A stretch of DNA of 64,000 nt, taken from NCBI RefSeq assembly GCF_021018805.1, contig NC_086248.1, positions 100,427,739 through 100,491,738 on the forward strand, read 5' to 3'. The notes below the pieces were generated by a model that was given only the letters and a program-made list of their open reading frames with translations, was not told where the DNA came from and did not search any database. Source of the DNA: Prinia subflava. Lineage: Eukaryota > Chordata > Aves > Passeriformes > Cisticolidae. The position numbers and the translations under genes are program-made. Below, one piece after another: positions 14,174-24,800 of this stretch (positions are counted from its first letter, which is position 1; each line of letters begins with the position of its first letter).

Positions 14174-15298
14174 TGCATGTCAAATGTAGTAGGCATGCTC
14201 TTCATCAATGTTAATATAACATCAGCTATTCTTCACAAATTTCTAATCAATGTAAAACAAAGCTTATTTCATAGCTAGACATATATTAAAATAAAACTTG
14301 TATCACCATACAGCTCCTCTCAAGAAAGGAAGAAATGTCATCACCTCTTTCTTGTGTTTACAGTAATCTGTCACATCATCCTAATTTCTTGAGAAAATTT
14401 CCACACCTAAATGCCACAGAAAAATAAGCATATCTAACTAGAAGTAGCAGGGGAAGGGCCAGTCTGAAGGAAGTTTTTTTTTTTTTTTTTTCCTGGATGC
14501 ATGAATTTAATACCTGTGTTTTTTTACTGTAAATCTCTGGGCTAAAATCCAAATTCAGTAACACCAGTTTAAACCAAAACAAGTCTACTAGCTTTACACA
14601 AGTAAGACACAACTTTTTCTGACCTCTTTTTCAAGTATTTTACAATTTGACCTCAAAAAGACACACTTTTGACCAGACGTAGTAGAAAGCTAATGCCTGG
14701 AGCAAAGAGCAGATTTTACACACACACACATCAAACCTCAGCTTTCTTCTGTATTCTGATCATTACTTATTTTTAAGGTGAACTTTTGCTGCTTTAGAGC
14801 CTGTTTCAACTCTTAAATGTGGTTGAGCATTTTGAAACTAGACCTTTCTGTCAGCTACAATTACACCACAGAACCAAAAATGCCTGAGCTATTAAAAAAA
14901 AAAAAAAGAGAAATCCTAGTTTTACTCCTAGACAATATAAGACTGATTTAGTTTTTGGTCTTACTGCAAGGATAGTAGAAAGTAGTATATTTACTTATAT
15001 AAATATATAAAAATTTAAAAAATCCTTGATGCTACACAAAACACCACTCCAAAACCAGAGGATATTCCTCTCCCCACGAAAAAAGAAATCTATCTCATTT
15101 CCACTAACTATATCAGACAGGTATTCAGACCAATGTAAGACAATTTCACTGGCATTTTACTTTACACAGTATGGCTACACACAACAGCAAGCCGGTTAAA
15201 AGATACTTTCGCAAAAGATTACCATCTCTGAAGTCTCTCAGAACATAAACTGAGACACCAAAACACTGTAATGTGGGTAGAATGAAAGATTGCAGTGG

Positions 15299-15304
15299 TG
15301 GTGG
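15299..15304. other. Target-site duplication, left copy (TGGTGG)
   Basis: A 6-bp direct repeat of 15836-15841 that brackets the LTR at 15305-15835. It lies in a GTG-rich stretch, so a chance match is more likely here than for the other duplications in this window. Confidence 0.4.
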
Positions 15305-15835
15305 TGAAATGAACAGGGCTTAGGCCTTTATTAATATTCAGCTCTTTATTGAAGCGATCAGCTGGGTGGTAGAGCCCGATGGAGTTCTTCCATGCTGCCG
15401 ATGCAATCCGGAGGAGCAGGAATTGTCCCAGTTCATCACTCAGCTGCCAGCAGTAGGTGCCGGGTCCTTGTTCCCATGGGAACAGCTAGACACTTTCTCT
15501 GGTCAGCCCTCGGAAGGCACAGTGGTGCAGGTCTGTCAATGAGGTGTGGAGTAGCAGACGTCAGCTCCTTACCCTCAGGGAAAAACCTTAAGAGTTTCTT
15601 TGTCTCTGTCACTTGAGCTGGCCTAGTCCCCACGCCTGTCACACTCTTAATGGATTCATGGTGAGTTCTCAAACCAGGCCGGGGGTGCGTCCACCTCCTC
15701 CTCGGCAAGAGCATCGCCTGGCTCTTTCACCATGTCCAGTCTTCTATTCTAGGGCGCCTTTCATCCCCAAAGAACTCTCTCCCACCGTGCTGTGTGTTCG
15801 TCTTATTTGCATATGCCCTCCTCAAGTAGGCAGCA
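15305..15835 (-). mobile_element. Solo LTR of an endogenous retrovirus (ERVK-like)
   Basis: A 531-bp, GC-richer block. Read on the minus strand it begins TGCTGCCTAC, carries the octamer ATGCAAAT (plus positions 15805-15812) near its start, and ends TTCATTTCA. Two AATAAA polyadenylation signals sit close to the 3' end (reverse complements at 15345-15350 and 15327-15332), as expected for an LTR R region. It is bounded by TG and CA and by a matching 6-bp duplication. Six-bp duplications are usual for class II (ERVK) elements. There is no internal gag, pol or env, so it is a solo LTR left by recombination. The right boundary is less certain because the GC-rich sequence continues beyond 15841. Confidence 0.6.
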
Positions 15836-15841
15836 TGGTGG
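15836..15841. other. Target-site duplication, right copy (TGGTGG)
   Basis: Matches 15299-15304. See the LTR entry for the caution about low complexity. Confidence 0.4.
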
Positions 15842-16255
15842 GGGGGAGCTAGGTAAACTCCGATTACGATAGGCACAGCTAGGACGATCACCTTGCTTTT
15901 AACACGCTAATTCAGGAATGCAGGACCGGCAGGATGGATGCCCAGCCCGCAGCTGGACAGGGGCCGCCTGTCTCTGAGGCGCCGGGGCACCAGCGCCTCC
16001 CTCTGCCCCCTCCAGAGCCCCACAGAACCACGCTCGGCACTCCTCTGCTTCTGGGGAGCAGGGACTGCGACATCAGCCACGGCTCCCAGCCGCTTCCCGG
16101 GGATTGGGAGCCCCACCCCAGCAGCTGCAGGCCAAGACACCTCCCCAGGGCAGGGATCTGGCAGGGCTGGGGCAGCGGTAGCAGTCTCAGGAGTTCTGGA
16201 GACAGAACCCCACCACATCTCGGGCTACGCCAGCTACACAGGGGCAGCCTTTGGA
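15842..16255. other. GC-rich, CpG-containing island between two LTRs
   Basis: About 410 bp, clearly GC-richer than the rest of the window, with roughly 20 CpG dinucleotides in DNA that is otherwise nearly CpG-free. Overlapping open frames of about 100-120 codons exist on both strands (plus 15934-16287, minus 15912-16274). They reflect base composition and run into the adjoining LTR. No gag-, pol- or env-like motif is recognisable. It could be the remnant of another retroviral element into which both LTRs inserted, an extension of either LTR, or a host CpG island or first exon. I cannot decide between these from the sequence. Confidence 0.5.
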
Positions 16256-16259
16256 GCAT
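16256..16259. other. Target-site duplication, left copy (GCAT)
   Basis: A 4-bp direct repeat matching 16930-16933 on either side of the LTR. This length is typical of class I (ERV1) integrations. Confidence 0.65.
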
Positions 16260-16929
16260 TGTTATAAATGCCAAGCAGATATTCTAATTTTAAATAATAA
16301 TTTGGTTTATTAATAACAAATTCAATCACAGAATTTCGATAACCTACTACTAGTGGAGATACTTGACATAGTTTTCCCTGGAAATGTCAAGGGTGAACCG
16401 TGAGATACAGGGTCTGGCGGCCTGCTATCTCCCCCAACAGTTCACAAATTCGCCCGGTTCGGGGCTTGGTTCTTATACACTTTATTCTGCCCTCGGCAAT
16501 ATTTCCCCATATTTCCCATTGTTTCCTAACCAGCTATACAAATTCAGGAGTTTCTCTAGTCGAGCAGAAAAGAGTTCTTTTCTTAGTTCAAATGGTAATG
16601 TCTAGTTTCTATGGATCTTTAAGGTCGATAAATGATCGAGATATCGATGATGTGGCTTGATGGTCTGTGGAGGTGGCACCCAAGGTGTGAGTTGCTGGTG
16701 CCAGCTTATCTCCGGAGGTCCCCTCCCGGTGCTTGAGAAGGCTGCGGGCTTTCCCGGAAAAGTCTTTTGTTCTTTTCTGAATGGAGGCGCCGGCTGTTTC
16801 AGGGTGGTCAGTTTCACCATCTGCTGCAAAATTTCTTAAAACAAACTTTTACCTGATATCACTTTATACAGTTTTATAAATTTCTAATTTATCACAAGAA
16901 CATGAATTAACCATTTCACGTTTATAACA
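16260..16929 (-). mobile_element. Solo LTR of an endogenous retrovirus (ERV1-like)
   Basis: A 670-bp block with perfect 9-bp inverted ends (TGTTATAAA at 16260-16268, TTTATAACA at 16921-16929), flanked by GCAT on both sides. On the minus strand it has the order expected of an LTR. The U3 part is followed by a GTATAAG TATA-like box with an overlapping AATAAA (reverse complement at 16481-16486). A second AATAAA (reverse complement 16306-16311) lies about 45 bp from the 3' end. No internal retroviral sequence adjoins it, so it is a solo LTR. The 4-bp duplication suggests class I. It shares no obvious sequence with the neighbouring LTR at 15305-15835, so the two are independent insertions and not a 5'/3' pair. 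Confidence 0.8.
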
Positions 16930-16933
16930 GCAT
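16930..16933. other. Target-site duplication, right copy (GCAT)
   Basis: Matches 16256-16259. Confidence 0.65.
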
Positions 16934-19900
16934 CCACACTCACTGAGAATTCGTTCATAACAATGGGGCTCGTTCAGCATTTTATGCTGCTTCAAAATAT
17001 CACGGCACTGGAGGCAACTGTGTCACTTGATGTTTCACACAGCCTGAATTTGATTTTGGGGTCCGATAGCTTCCTTCAAGACGAGTTTGTAGAGTACATA
17101 GTTGATTGAATCAAAAAGAGATGATTTTTTAAATGGATCTCCACCTTCTCTTGACAGCCTCAAACAAAAATCCTGGTTTTGAACTGTAAAGTAACCAAAT
17201 GGCTGAAGTTGATTTTGATACTTAAAACCTATATTCAAAGCTTTGTATTTGACACAGCTGCCCCAAACTACAAAGGTGAAACAGGACAAAACTCTATCAG
17301 TCTTTGGTTTTAGACCAGGCATCAATATGCCTCTATATTACAAGGTTGAAGGGTTTTAATCTGAGTCTCAGTAAGCATTCCAAGTATGTTATTAAGACAC
17401 AGCTAAATTAACTGCTCAGTTTTTATTTATTTTACAGGAGCCTGAACACCAACACCTCAAAAGGTGTTCATTTTCCAAGTAAAACAATTGAAGAGTCTAT
17501 AGTTCCTCCTAATTCTTGAGGGCAAGAGAGCAACTACAGGATTTCTTTTCATTTCCTCTTTTTTGAAGGCAGATAACAAAACAATGTTTCAATTTCTCAT
17601 CTTTTTCAATTAATTTGGTTCTGTAATAAAGAGAATATCATCAACAGACTTGCAGAACTTGGCCTAGTATTAAAACAGTGCATTTCAGTGCTTGGTTTTA
17701 AAAATATGGTGGGCAGAGTTGTTCTTGGTTTGTTGTATTTTATTCTTTATTAAACACTAAGAGGTGAGAAGATTTTGTAGCTGTGTTGCAGATCTGCCAT
17801 CATCTAACAATAGATACCATCGAGGATTGTAAATAAATGAGTCAGATATTAAATATCAAACAGCTATTAGCTGTACACAATATTTTGCATCTAAAAATGG
17901 TTTAATTTTTGTGTATTTTCCCCCTTAAAAATACTCATTGTGTCAGTACCACGATAAAGACAGAACAGACTGCAGAGCACACACAACTCAGAGATTGAGA
18001 GAGTCAGGATGTTATTCTAAATCCCATTTTCAAACTTAGATTGCCACCCTCTTAAGAAAAAGCATCCTAGTGAAACAAATGTGGATTTCTAGTGAAACAG
18101 ATGTTAAGTGGTCATGGATGATATACTGCACTTATATTTTGAATTATTTGGAAGAAAAAGGTGGTATTTTCTACAATAAGATTATTGTCCAACTAGATAG
18201 ATTTCAAGGCTATTTAATTATTTCATAACCACAATAGTTTGGTTTTTTCAGTTAAGTAAATTATGTTTTGAGCTGAGAGAAGTTGAGAACAAATAGTTTC
18301 AATTCAATAAATTCTTTATCAGCGTGAGAATTTTCTAAATGCACAAAAAAATGACATTCTCTGAACCTGTCATTATGAGCCCTTGCAAGAAAAAAAACAC
18401 CAGAAGAGAATAAAGTTTCAGTTCTGGATTCTCTAATAATTCTCTAACAATTCCTTATTCATTCCTTGTTTTATGTCTAGGAGATATATCCAAGCATTTA
18501 AGTTATGAGTTTGCCACATATAGAACTACAAACAAACACCTAACAAATCCAGATTCATGGTTTAGCTGGCAAGAATAATGATCTGAAAAACAAAAAAAGC
18601 CCTTTTCTTTCCAAAAATCAGTTTTTAGTATTCAGATTTAAAATTCAATTTAGCTAACCCAGCTGACTGGAAATCATTCACAGGCAGTATTGCTGTCCTA
18701 TCCCCTAAATAACCAAAATCCCATGCTCCTCATTGGAGGTGCTTTCCAAATCCTCTTTGTTGAAGCTGTTACATTTCCACACTGAAGCACTGAGGAGCTG
18801 AAATTAAATTCAAGTCCTCCATGGCAACAGTATAATTTGAGACTATGTCTGTCATATTTTATGTGAACCTTCTTACAATTAAACAATTTATATAAGAGAC
18901 CCAGGAAGGATGTTGCACTCTAAGTTAACAAGCACCTTCAGACAAGGAAGGAAAAAAGATCCCCACGTCTTGAAATCCTATCAAGTTTCAGTCTTGGCAC
19001 TAGTGAATACTTCAGCATCTGAGGTGAGTCAGATTAGGACCAGAAGCACAACATAAGGCAGTGAAGGAACACGAGCCTTAGAAATTCAAGCTCTCAGAGA
19101 CTTCTGCCATATGCAGGGTTTGAGGCAGATGAGTAGAATTTGATTGTCTAAATTTGAGTTGCAAGCAAAGATATTAAATCCCCCTAACCAATATCTTATA
19201 GGTTTCAATGAAATGAGTTTTTCTGTACTGCAGAGACCTAAAGAGGGTGAATGTCAGTATTTCAGAGGGCTGATATGAAAATAAGCCTAGTACACCTTAT
19301 ATAGTGCTCACTAATTTGGTCAGAGGGGGTATTCAGGATGAATAAGCTATCTTGAAAAACAACTGCAACAATTGAGAGGTTTCATATGGAAGCAGCATGT
19401 ATTTTTGAGCCAATCTCTTTTAGTAGTTCAGAAGAAAAAACTTTAGGAGGAAGAAATAAAATCCAAACCTAACTGACATCTGGTACTACTTTCAGTATCT
19501 CAGGATAAGCTTTGCATATGCAATGTATCCAATAACTAAGTTACAGATTCTTTCTGATGAAAGTGTGTAAATCAAACAGCAAAGTTCCACCCCAAATCTA
19601 GTGCAAGACTTGTAGCTCAATTGGCATTGATTTCATTTAAGCAGTGGAAAACGTGACATGCAAACCCTAAGAAACATCAAGAGGTTTCACGTTCCGTCCA
19701 ATTTGCTTAATACAGTGCTTTAAATTCTACATGAAATAAGAAAAACTTTATTGTGCTCAGCACAGCATCTTTTCCATAATATCTTACATATTGAGGGGGA
19801 GAAGAGATGGTTTATAATTTAAGCACACAGAACAATTAAGTGCTTAAATTGGCAAATGAGTGAGTGTCTGGTAGAACTTTATTTACATGATGCCAGGGCA

Positions 19901-22900
19901 ACTGTCAGTCGCTCATCCTATCCCTTTGTTTCCAACTGGAACTTCCGTAGCCAACAGCCCCTCTACAGTCACTAGCTGAAAACAACATTTGATGTTCCTC
20001 ATCAGCAGCAGTCCCCAAAACCTCAAGATCCTGCCCTGTATCACTTACTTATTCAGATAACTAGCTTGAAAACCGTAAGAAGAACAAATGTGTACATTGT
20101 AGTTACATAATTAGTGACTTTATTAACTTGGCCCTCAGACATTAAATCCTTATCTTTACTCTTCTTCCCCAATTCATTGCATAAACTACTTAGCATAATT
20201 ATAGTTTAGCATAGTTGTAAAATCCTAACTCAACTGTAGTTCAAGGCCTTCTGGCACACAGATTATGGGTTTCCATTTCAGAGGAGAAAACCTGATTATG
20301 AAAAGCTAGCCTGGACTGACACCTGCCAAGAGAGATACCTGACTTTGAATCAGAGTTCAGATAAACAACCATTCATTTTTAAACAAAACCTTAACACCAC
20401 ATGAATTGGAGACTCACATTTCCTCCCTCATCATTTTATTATAATACTACTGTTGATACTACTAATGATATAAATAAATACATATCAAAGATGCTAAATT
20501 CTATATGAAAGCAACCATAAAAGATACCATTACAGATAAAAGCCATCAATAACAATAAAATATTAAAAAAAAACCCCGACTGCCAGGCTCCTATTGAACA
20601 ATCAGTGTCAGTTAATGGCATATTATTAATTTATACCTATTCAAGATATACAGAAAAAAGAATCTTATAGGTACTTTGTGATCTACAAACCCAGCACAAA
20701 CCTGTCTTAGTTTTGCTTTGGGATACTCTCTTGAATTTTACAGCTACAAGTAACTGAGCAAATAAAGAGAGCGCATTTGTTCAACATTTGACAAGTGATT
20801 AATATATGTATACAGGAAATATTTAAAAACCGAAGGACACTAAACTGGCTTGCTATACCAGTCACAACGAAAAACTTGGACACAATTTAGAGGGTCCTTC
20901 AAAGAGATCTGAGCCAAAAAGCTTCAAATAAATGTAACAAATTTAAAATGGGTTTATCAAGAACATATAACAAACTGAATATAATAGTTGTTAACAGGAG
21001 AATTCTGATCGATATAAGTGATGTCAAGAATGTATTACAAATTTTTTTCAGTTGTGTCCTTCATATTAAAGCATGCTATTATCTAAGATCGTTAAAACAC
21101 TTGAGATTAAAATCTTACTGGTTTTTGCATTATTTACAAAACTATGTAAGACAGATCAGCTGCACAGACTAACTGCCTTAAGAGCTCATTAATAAGCACA
21201 AAATAAAGAGAGGCTTTATTTAAATGTCATTACTGAAAAGATTACAGGTAAATTTTCACAGCACACATTATCAGTGTCACATAATAATAAACCAGGCCAT
21301 TTCAAGCAGTCAAAACCACACACTTTCGTAACAAACCTGCTCAAACCTGCACAACTTCTGTGTTTAGTAGCCTCAGTTAGCAGAGTTAAAAATAGCATTC
21401 ATAGACTTCAAAAGCACGAACAAAAGTGTTTAATTTCAGAGACAACAATTCCAGAAAACATTCTGAAACCAACAACTCTTCATCCCTGCACCTGAATACC
21501 ATTTTCCTAATGAAACCTAGGTCTGCTCACATTACAAGGTTTACTGGGTAGTGCCTGTGACATCAAAACTTATCATGTAGTGTGGAAAAGGCAGGTCCAG
21601 CTACCTTAAAGTTTGCATTTCAGATCGGGGGATGCTTTTCAGGTACATCTTCCAGTAATCCCTGCACACAGGCCCCCAGGAACCACAAAGCACATTCCTC
21701 TGAATTAAACTGAAAACTCTGCTCCAAGGCTGCCTTTAACATGTCACAGGAGCAAACAGGCATCCAGTCCACTGGGTCACTCTGAAGTTTATCACAGATT
21801 ATAAGAGGTTAGATCACTGAACCTGTATGCTCCATATGCGAAGTCATCAGGTCTGACTGCTCTGCTCTCCACCTACTTATCCACGCTGCCAGGGAATGGT
21901 GGCACGGCCCAATTAATGAGGGGTCTGGCCCCAGCCAGCTTCTGCAGTGTGATAGGATGCTATTTATTCCTGCATATATTACAAATCTGCATTAGGGAAA
22001 TGGCCACAATCATGCATTTTTATCCTTACTGCTGAAAATTGTTTTATTTCTGCTTCACGCACTAAGAACATCCAGAAAAGCTGGATTGGTATTATTTGCT
22101 CACTGGATTACAAAATAATCAGGGGATATGATTGTTATGTTTGGTATTGTAAATCCTAAACATACAAATTATCAGAACCTTCAGATGATCTTTTTGTTTA
22201 CAATATGCTACAAATAATGCAACTTTATAGTAATAGCACAAAATTGAATACTGCCAGAACCAGCAGATATAGTACTCCAGCTACAGAAATGCACAAACAT
22301 TAAGAGGAAAAGGAGAAAATTATTTGAAAGAAAATCTGAAATAGTACTTCAGCAACTGTTAACTTTTCATATTTAAATACATTACTTTTTCTGGAAATAA
22401 CTGTGTGCTGATATAACAAGCTCCTGTTTAATCTGCAAGATCAAAATGCTAGTTGAATACATTTATAAAACATAAATAAGAAAGTGTACTGTAAATACAT
22501 ATTTATAAACACACAAGAGGCAGTTTATGCCACTGCAAACTGCATTTATCTGCTGACTCAAATGTTTTGCTTACTGACTAGAACATAACAGTGTTGCACA
22601 GGTTGCACTATCAGTGTAATATTACAACTTGAGCTAAGAAAGCCTTTTCCAGTCAGAGAACCCACAAATGCCATTTGCACTTGATGCTGAGAGCAGAACA
22701 GATCAGTCACATGTGAGTAACTCTGAATAAGATAGGAGATGAAGCAAAACAAAAATCTGCTTATACCATATTAGTGGAATTTGATTCCCCAGGTGTTTAC
22801 AAAAGGTAATAATCTGCACAAAAGTGAAAACATTTTATCCAGAAATTCAGCTAGTGATGACACAGGATTAAGAGCTGCTCTATTTGCTTCAACATATCAG

Positions 22901-24597
22901 CAGTGTGCAAGAAGGGGCTGCTGAAGAATGGCTTGATTTGCCTGACAAGACAGTCATGTTTTAAAAATTTCTGTATTTGCTCCCTCAGAAATTTGTGTTT
23001 GATTTTATTCAGTAAACAAGTCTATTAAATGTAAGCCAGAAGCAAACACACTGCATTTATGAAACTGAAGCCGAATTCTATATTCTTTAGACAGAAAAAA
23101 AAATAATCCCATTTATTTTTCTGCTTAAACCGGGGCACCAAGAGCTGTTTTTGCAGCCCGTATCTGTTAAAATAACTTCCAAACCACTGATCACAGATTT
23201 TACTTTCTTCCACATGTTGACTCAAACTTTCATACAAAATACAGGACTGCAATTAAAATCCTCTTATTCACAGGCTATTAAAATTTAATAGAAAATACTC
23301 ACAGTCTATTATCAATTCTGGAACCACTAGGACTACAGAAATCTCACTAAGTTTGAGAACTTTTGCCAGGGATTTTAATTCAGACTCATAATTCAGTAGA
23401 GCTGTAATGCAACAGTGATTGAATAACTTATGATTTTAAATGTCTCCTTCAAGTCTAGCTGCTCATAAAATGTTCCAGAGCCTCCATATCCTTCAGTTTT
23501 TATACAACATCTTTTAGTTTCAAATATCTTCAGGGCTTCCCCCAGCTTTGCATTCCTTTCCTTTCTTCTTGATATAATATCCTGATAAATATTATTAGCA
23601 GATGCTCCCAAATTTCACTGAAGAAAGGCTTATTAACTAGCATCTACCACTGGTCTGATTTTGATATTACATAAGGCAATAAAGGCACATTCAAAATGGG
23701 AAAGTGATCAAACAACCTCCTGCTGTTCACAATTTTTCCCCAATACAAACACACAAGGCCTTTGAATGAAGCAGACCAAGACAAAGCAAGAAATAATTCT
23801 TCACACAGTTCACAGTTGAGGTGTGAGGGAGCCACCTTACTTCAAACATGGATTAGAAAATTAAATGGAATAATAACTCAGCAATCAAAACCAGATACCA
23901 CTTGTCACTCAGGAAGGTACAAGCCACAAACACTTAAAATACCTTGGAGAAGTCTTAATTCCTGCTTACCTGCACTGATGCTCCTTCTGGAATTGCCCAG
24001 GAACAGGCAGCAGGCAGGAGAGACTCAAACCGTGTGAGCATTGTTCCTCAGTCATTCCATTTAAATTAACCCAAAGACACACCCAGCACTATTTAAAATA
24101 TAAACACCTGATATCCCCCCTTAAAAACCACTGGTGTGCTCACACCTGTTAATGTACCTCTAAGTCCAATCACTGTAAAAAGTAAGTATTTCTCACATTC
24201 TCAGCTGAAATGTATCTACTCCCGAGCTGCTTACAGCTGGTATGAAGCTGCCTCTCAAGCACTGGGGAAAAACCATAAGGAAGGAGAGAATGCAGAACAA
24301 TTTCCTTGGTGTTTTGTCTTAGTCATCCCTTAAGTTTCAGCATCAGGTAGTACAGCAAGTTCCTGCTGTACCTTGAGGAGACGACTGGGAAGTACAAAGA
24401 CATCTAGTCCAATTGTTGACAATAAACATACACTACGATATACAGACAATGATTTTATGACTGTGGAAACAAGAAGAGCCAGGTAGAGAAACTGACAACT
24501 GAAACTGGTTATATGGAAGATTTGCCCAAAACTTTTACCTTACAGCCCACAAAAAACTGTATTTAACTTCTGAGATCAGGAGGCAATTTTAAGGTTT
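16934..24597. other. Unique AT-rich non-coding DNA
   Basis: No gene or interspersed repeat recognised. A 15-bp unit TAGTGAAACAAATGT/TAGTGAAACAGATGT is duplicated with a short spacer at about 18069-18105. A more GC-rich patch at about 21640-21960 has no open frame of note. Half X-box sequences (CCATGGCAAC near 18820) occur, but not as full palindromes. Confidence 0.65.
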
Positions 24598-24800
24598 GTT
24601 TTTTTGTTGGGTTTTTTTGTTTGTTTGTTTGGGCTTGTTTTTTTGGTTTCTTATTTTTTTTCTGTGTCTGTCTGGTTGGAGGGTTGTTGTGTTTTGGTTT
24701 TTTTTGTTGTTGTTGTTGTTGGTTTTTTTTGGTTTTGTGGTTGTTTTTTGTTGTTGTTGTTGTTGTTGTTGTTGTTGCTTCGTTTTGGTTTTTTTTTTAG
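24598..24800 (+). repeat. T/G low-complexity tract with (TTG)10 microsatellite
   Basis: About 200 bp dominated by TTTG and TTG units. It includes ten perfect TTG units at 24748-24777 and a shorter run near 24706-24721. The matching open frames (poly-Cys/Leu/Phe on plus, poly-Asn/Thr/Lys on minus) are artefacts. The pure (TTG)10 is long enough to be length-polymorphic. Confidence 0.95.

Larger units (their letters stand above)
12494..15298. other. Unique non-coding DNA with simple repeats
   Basis: No gene recognised. A 153-codon open frame at 13348-13809 has no domain, signal peptide or family resemblance and is discussed under rejected items. Simple sequence includes an A/C-rich block at 14061-14104, an 18-T run at 14474-14491, a short (CA)n near 14720 and a poly-A near 14894. 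A perfect X-box palindrome at 14160-14173 is listed separately. Confidence 0.6.

Noticed and set aside
15907..16287. Overlapping 103-120-codon frames on both strands in the GC-rich island
   Set aside because: Simultaneous open frames in several phases are expected in GC-rich DNA with few AT-rich stop codons; there is no domain evidence.
15305..16929. Reading the two LTRs as the 5' and 3' LTRs of one provirus
   Set aside because: They share no visible sequence, have different duplication lengths, and the DNA between them is far too short and lacks retroviral gene motifs.
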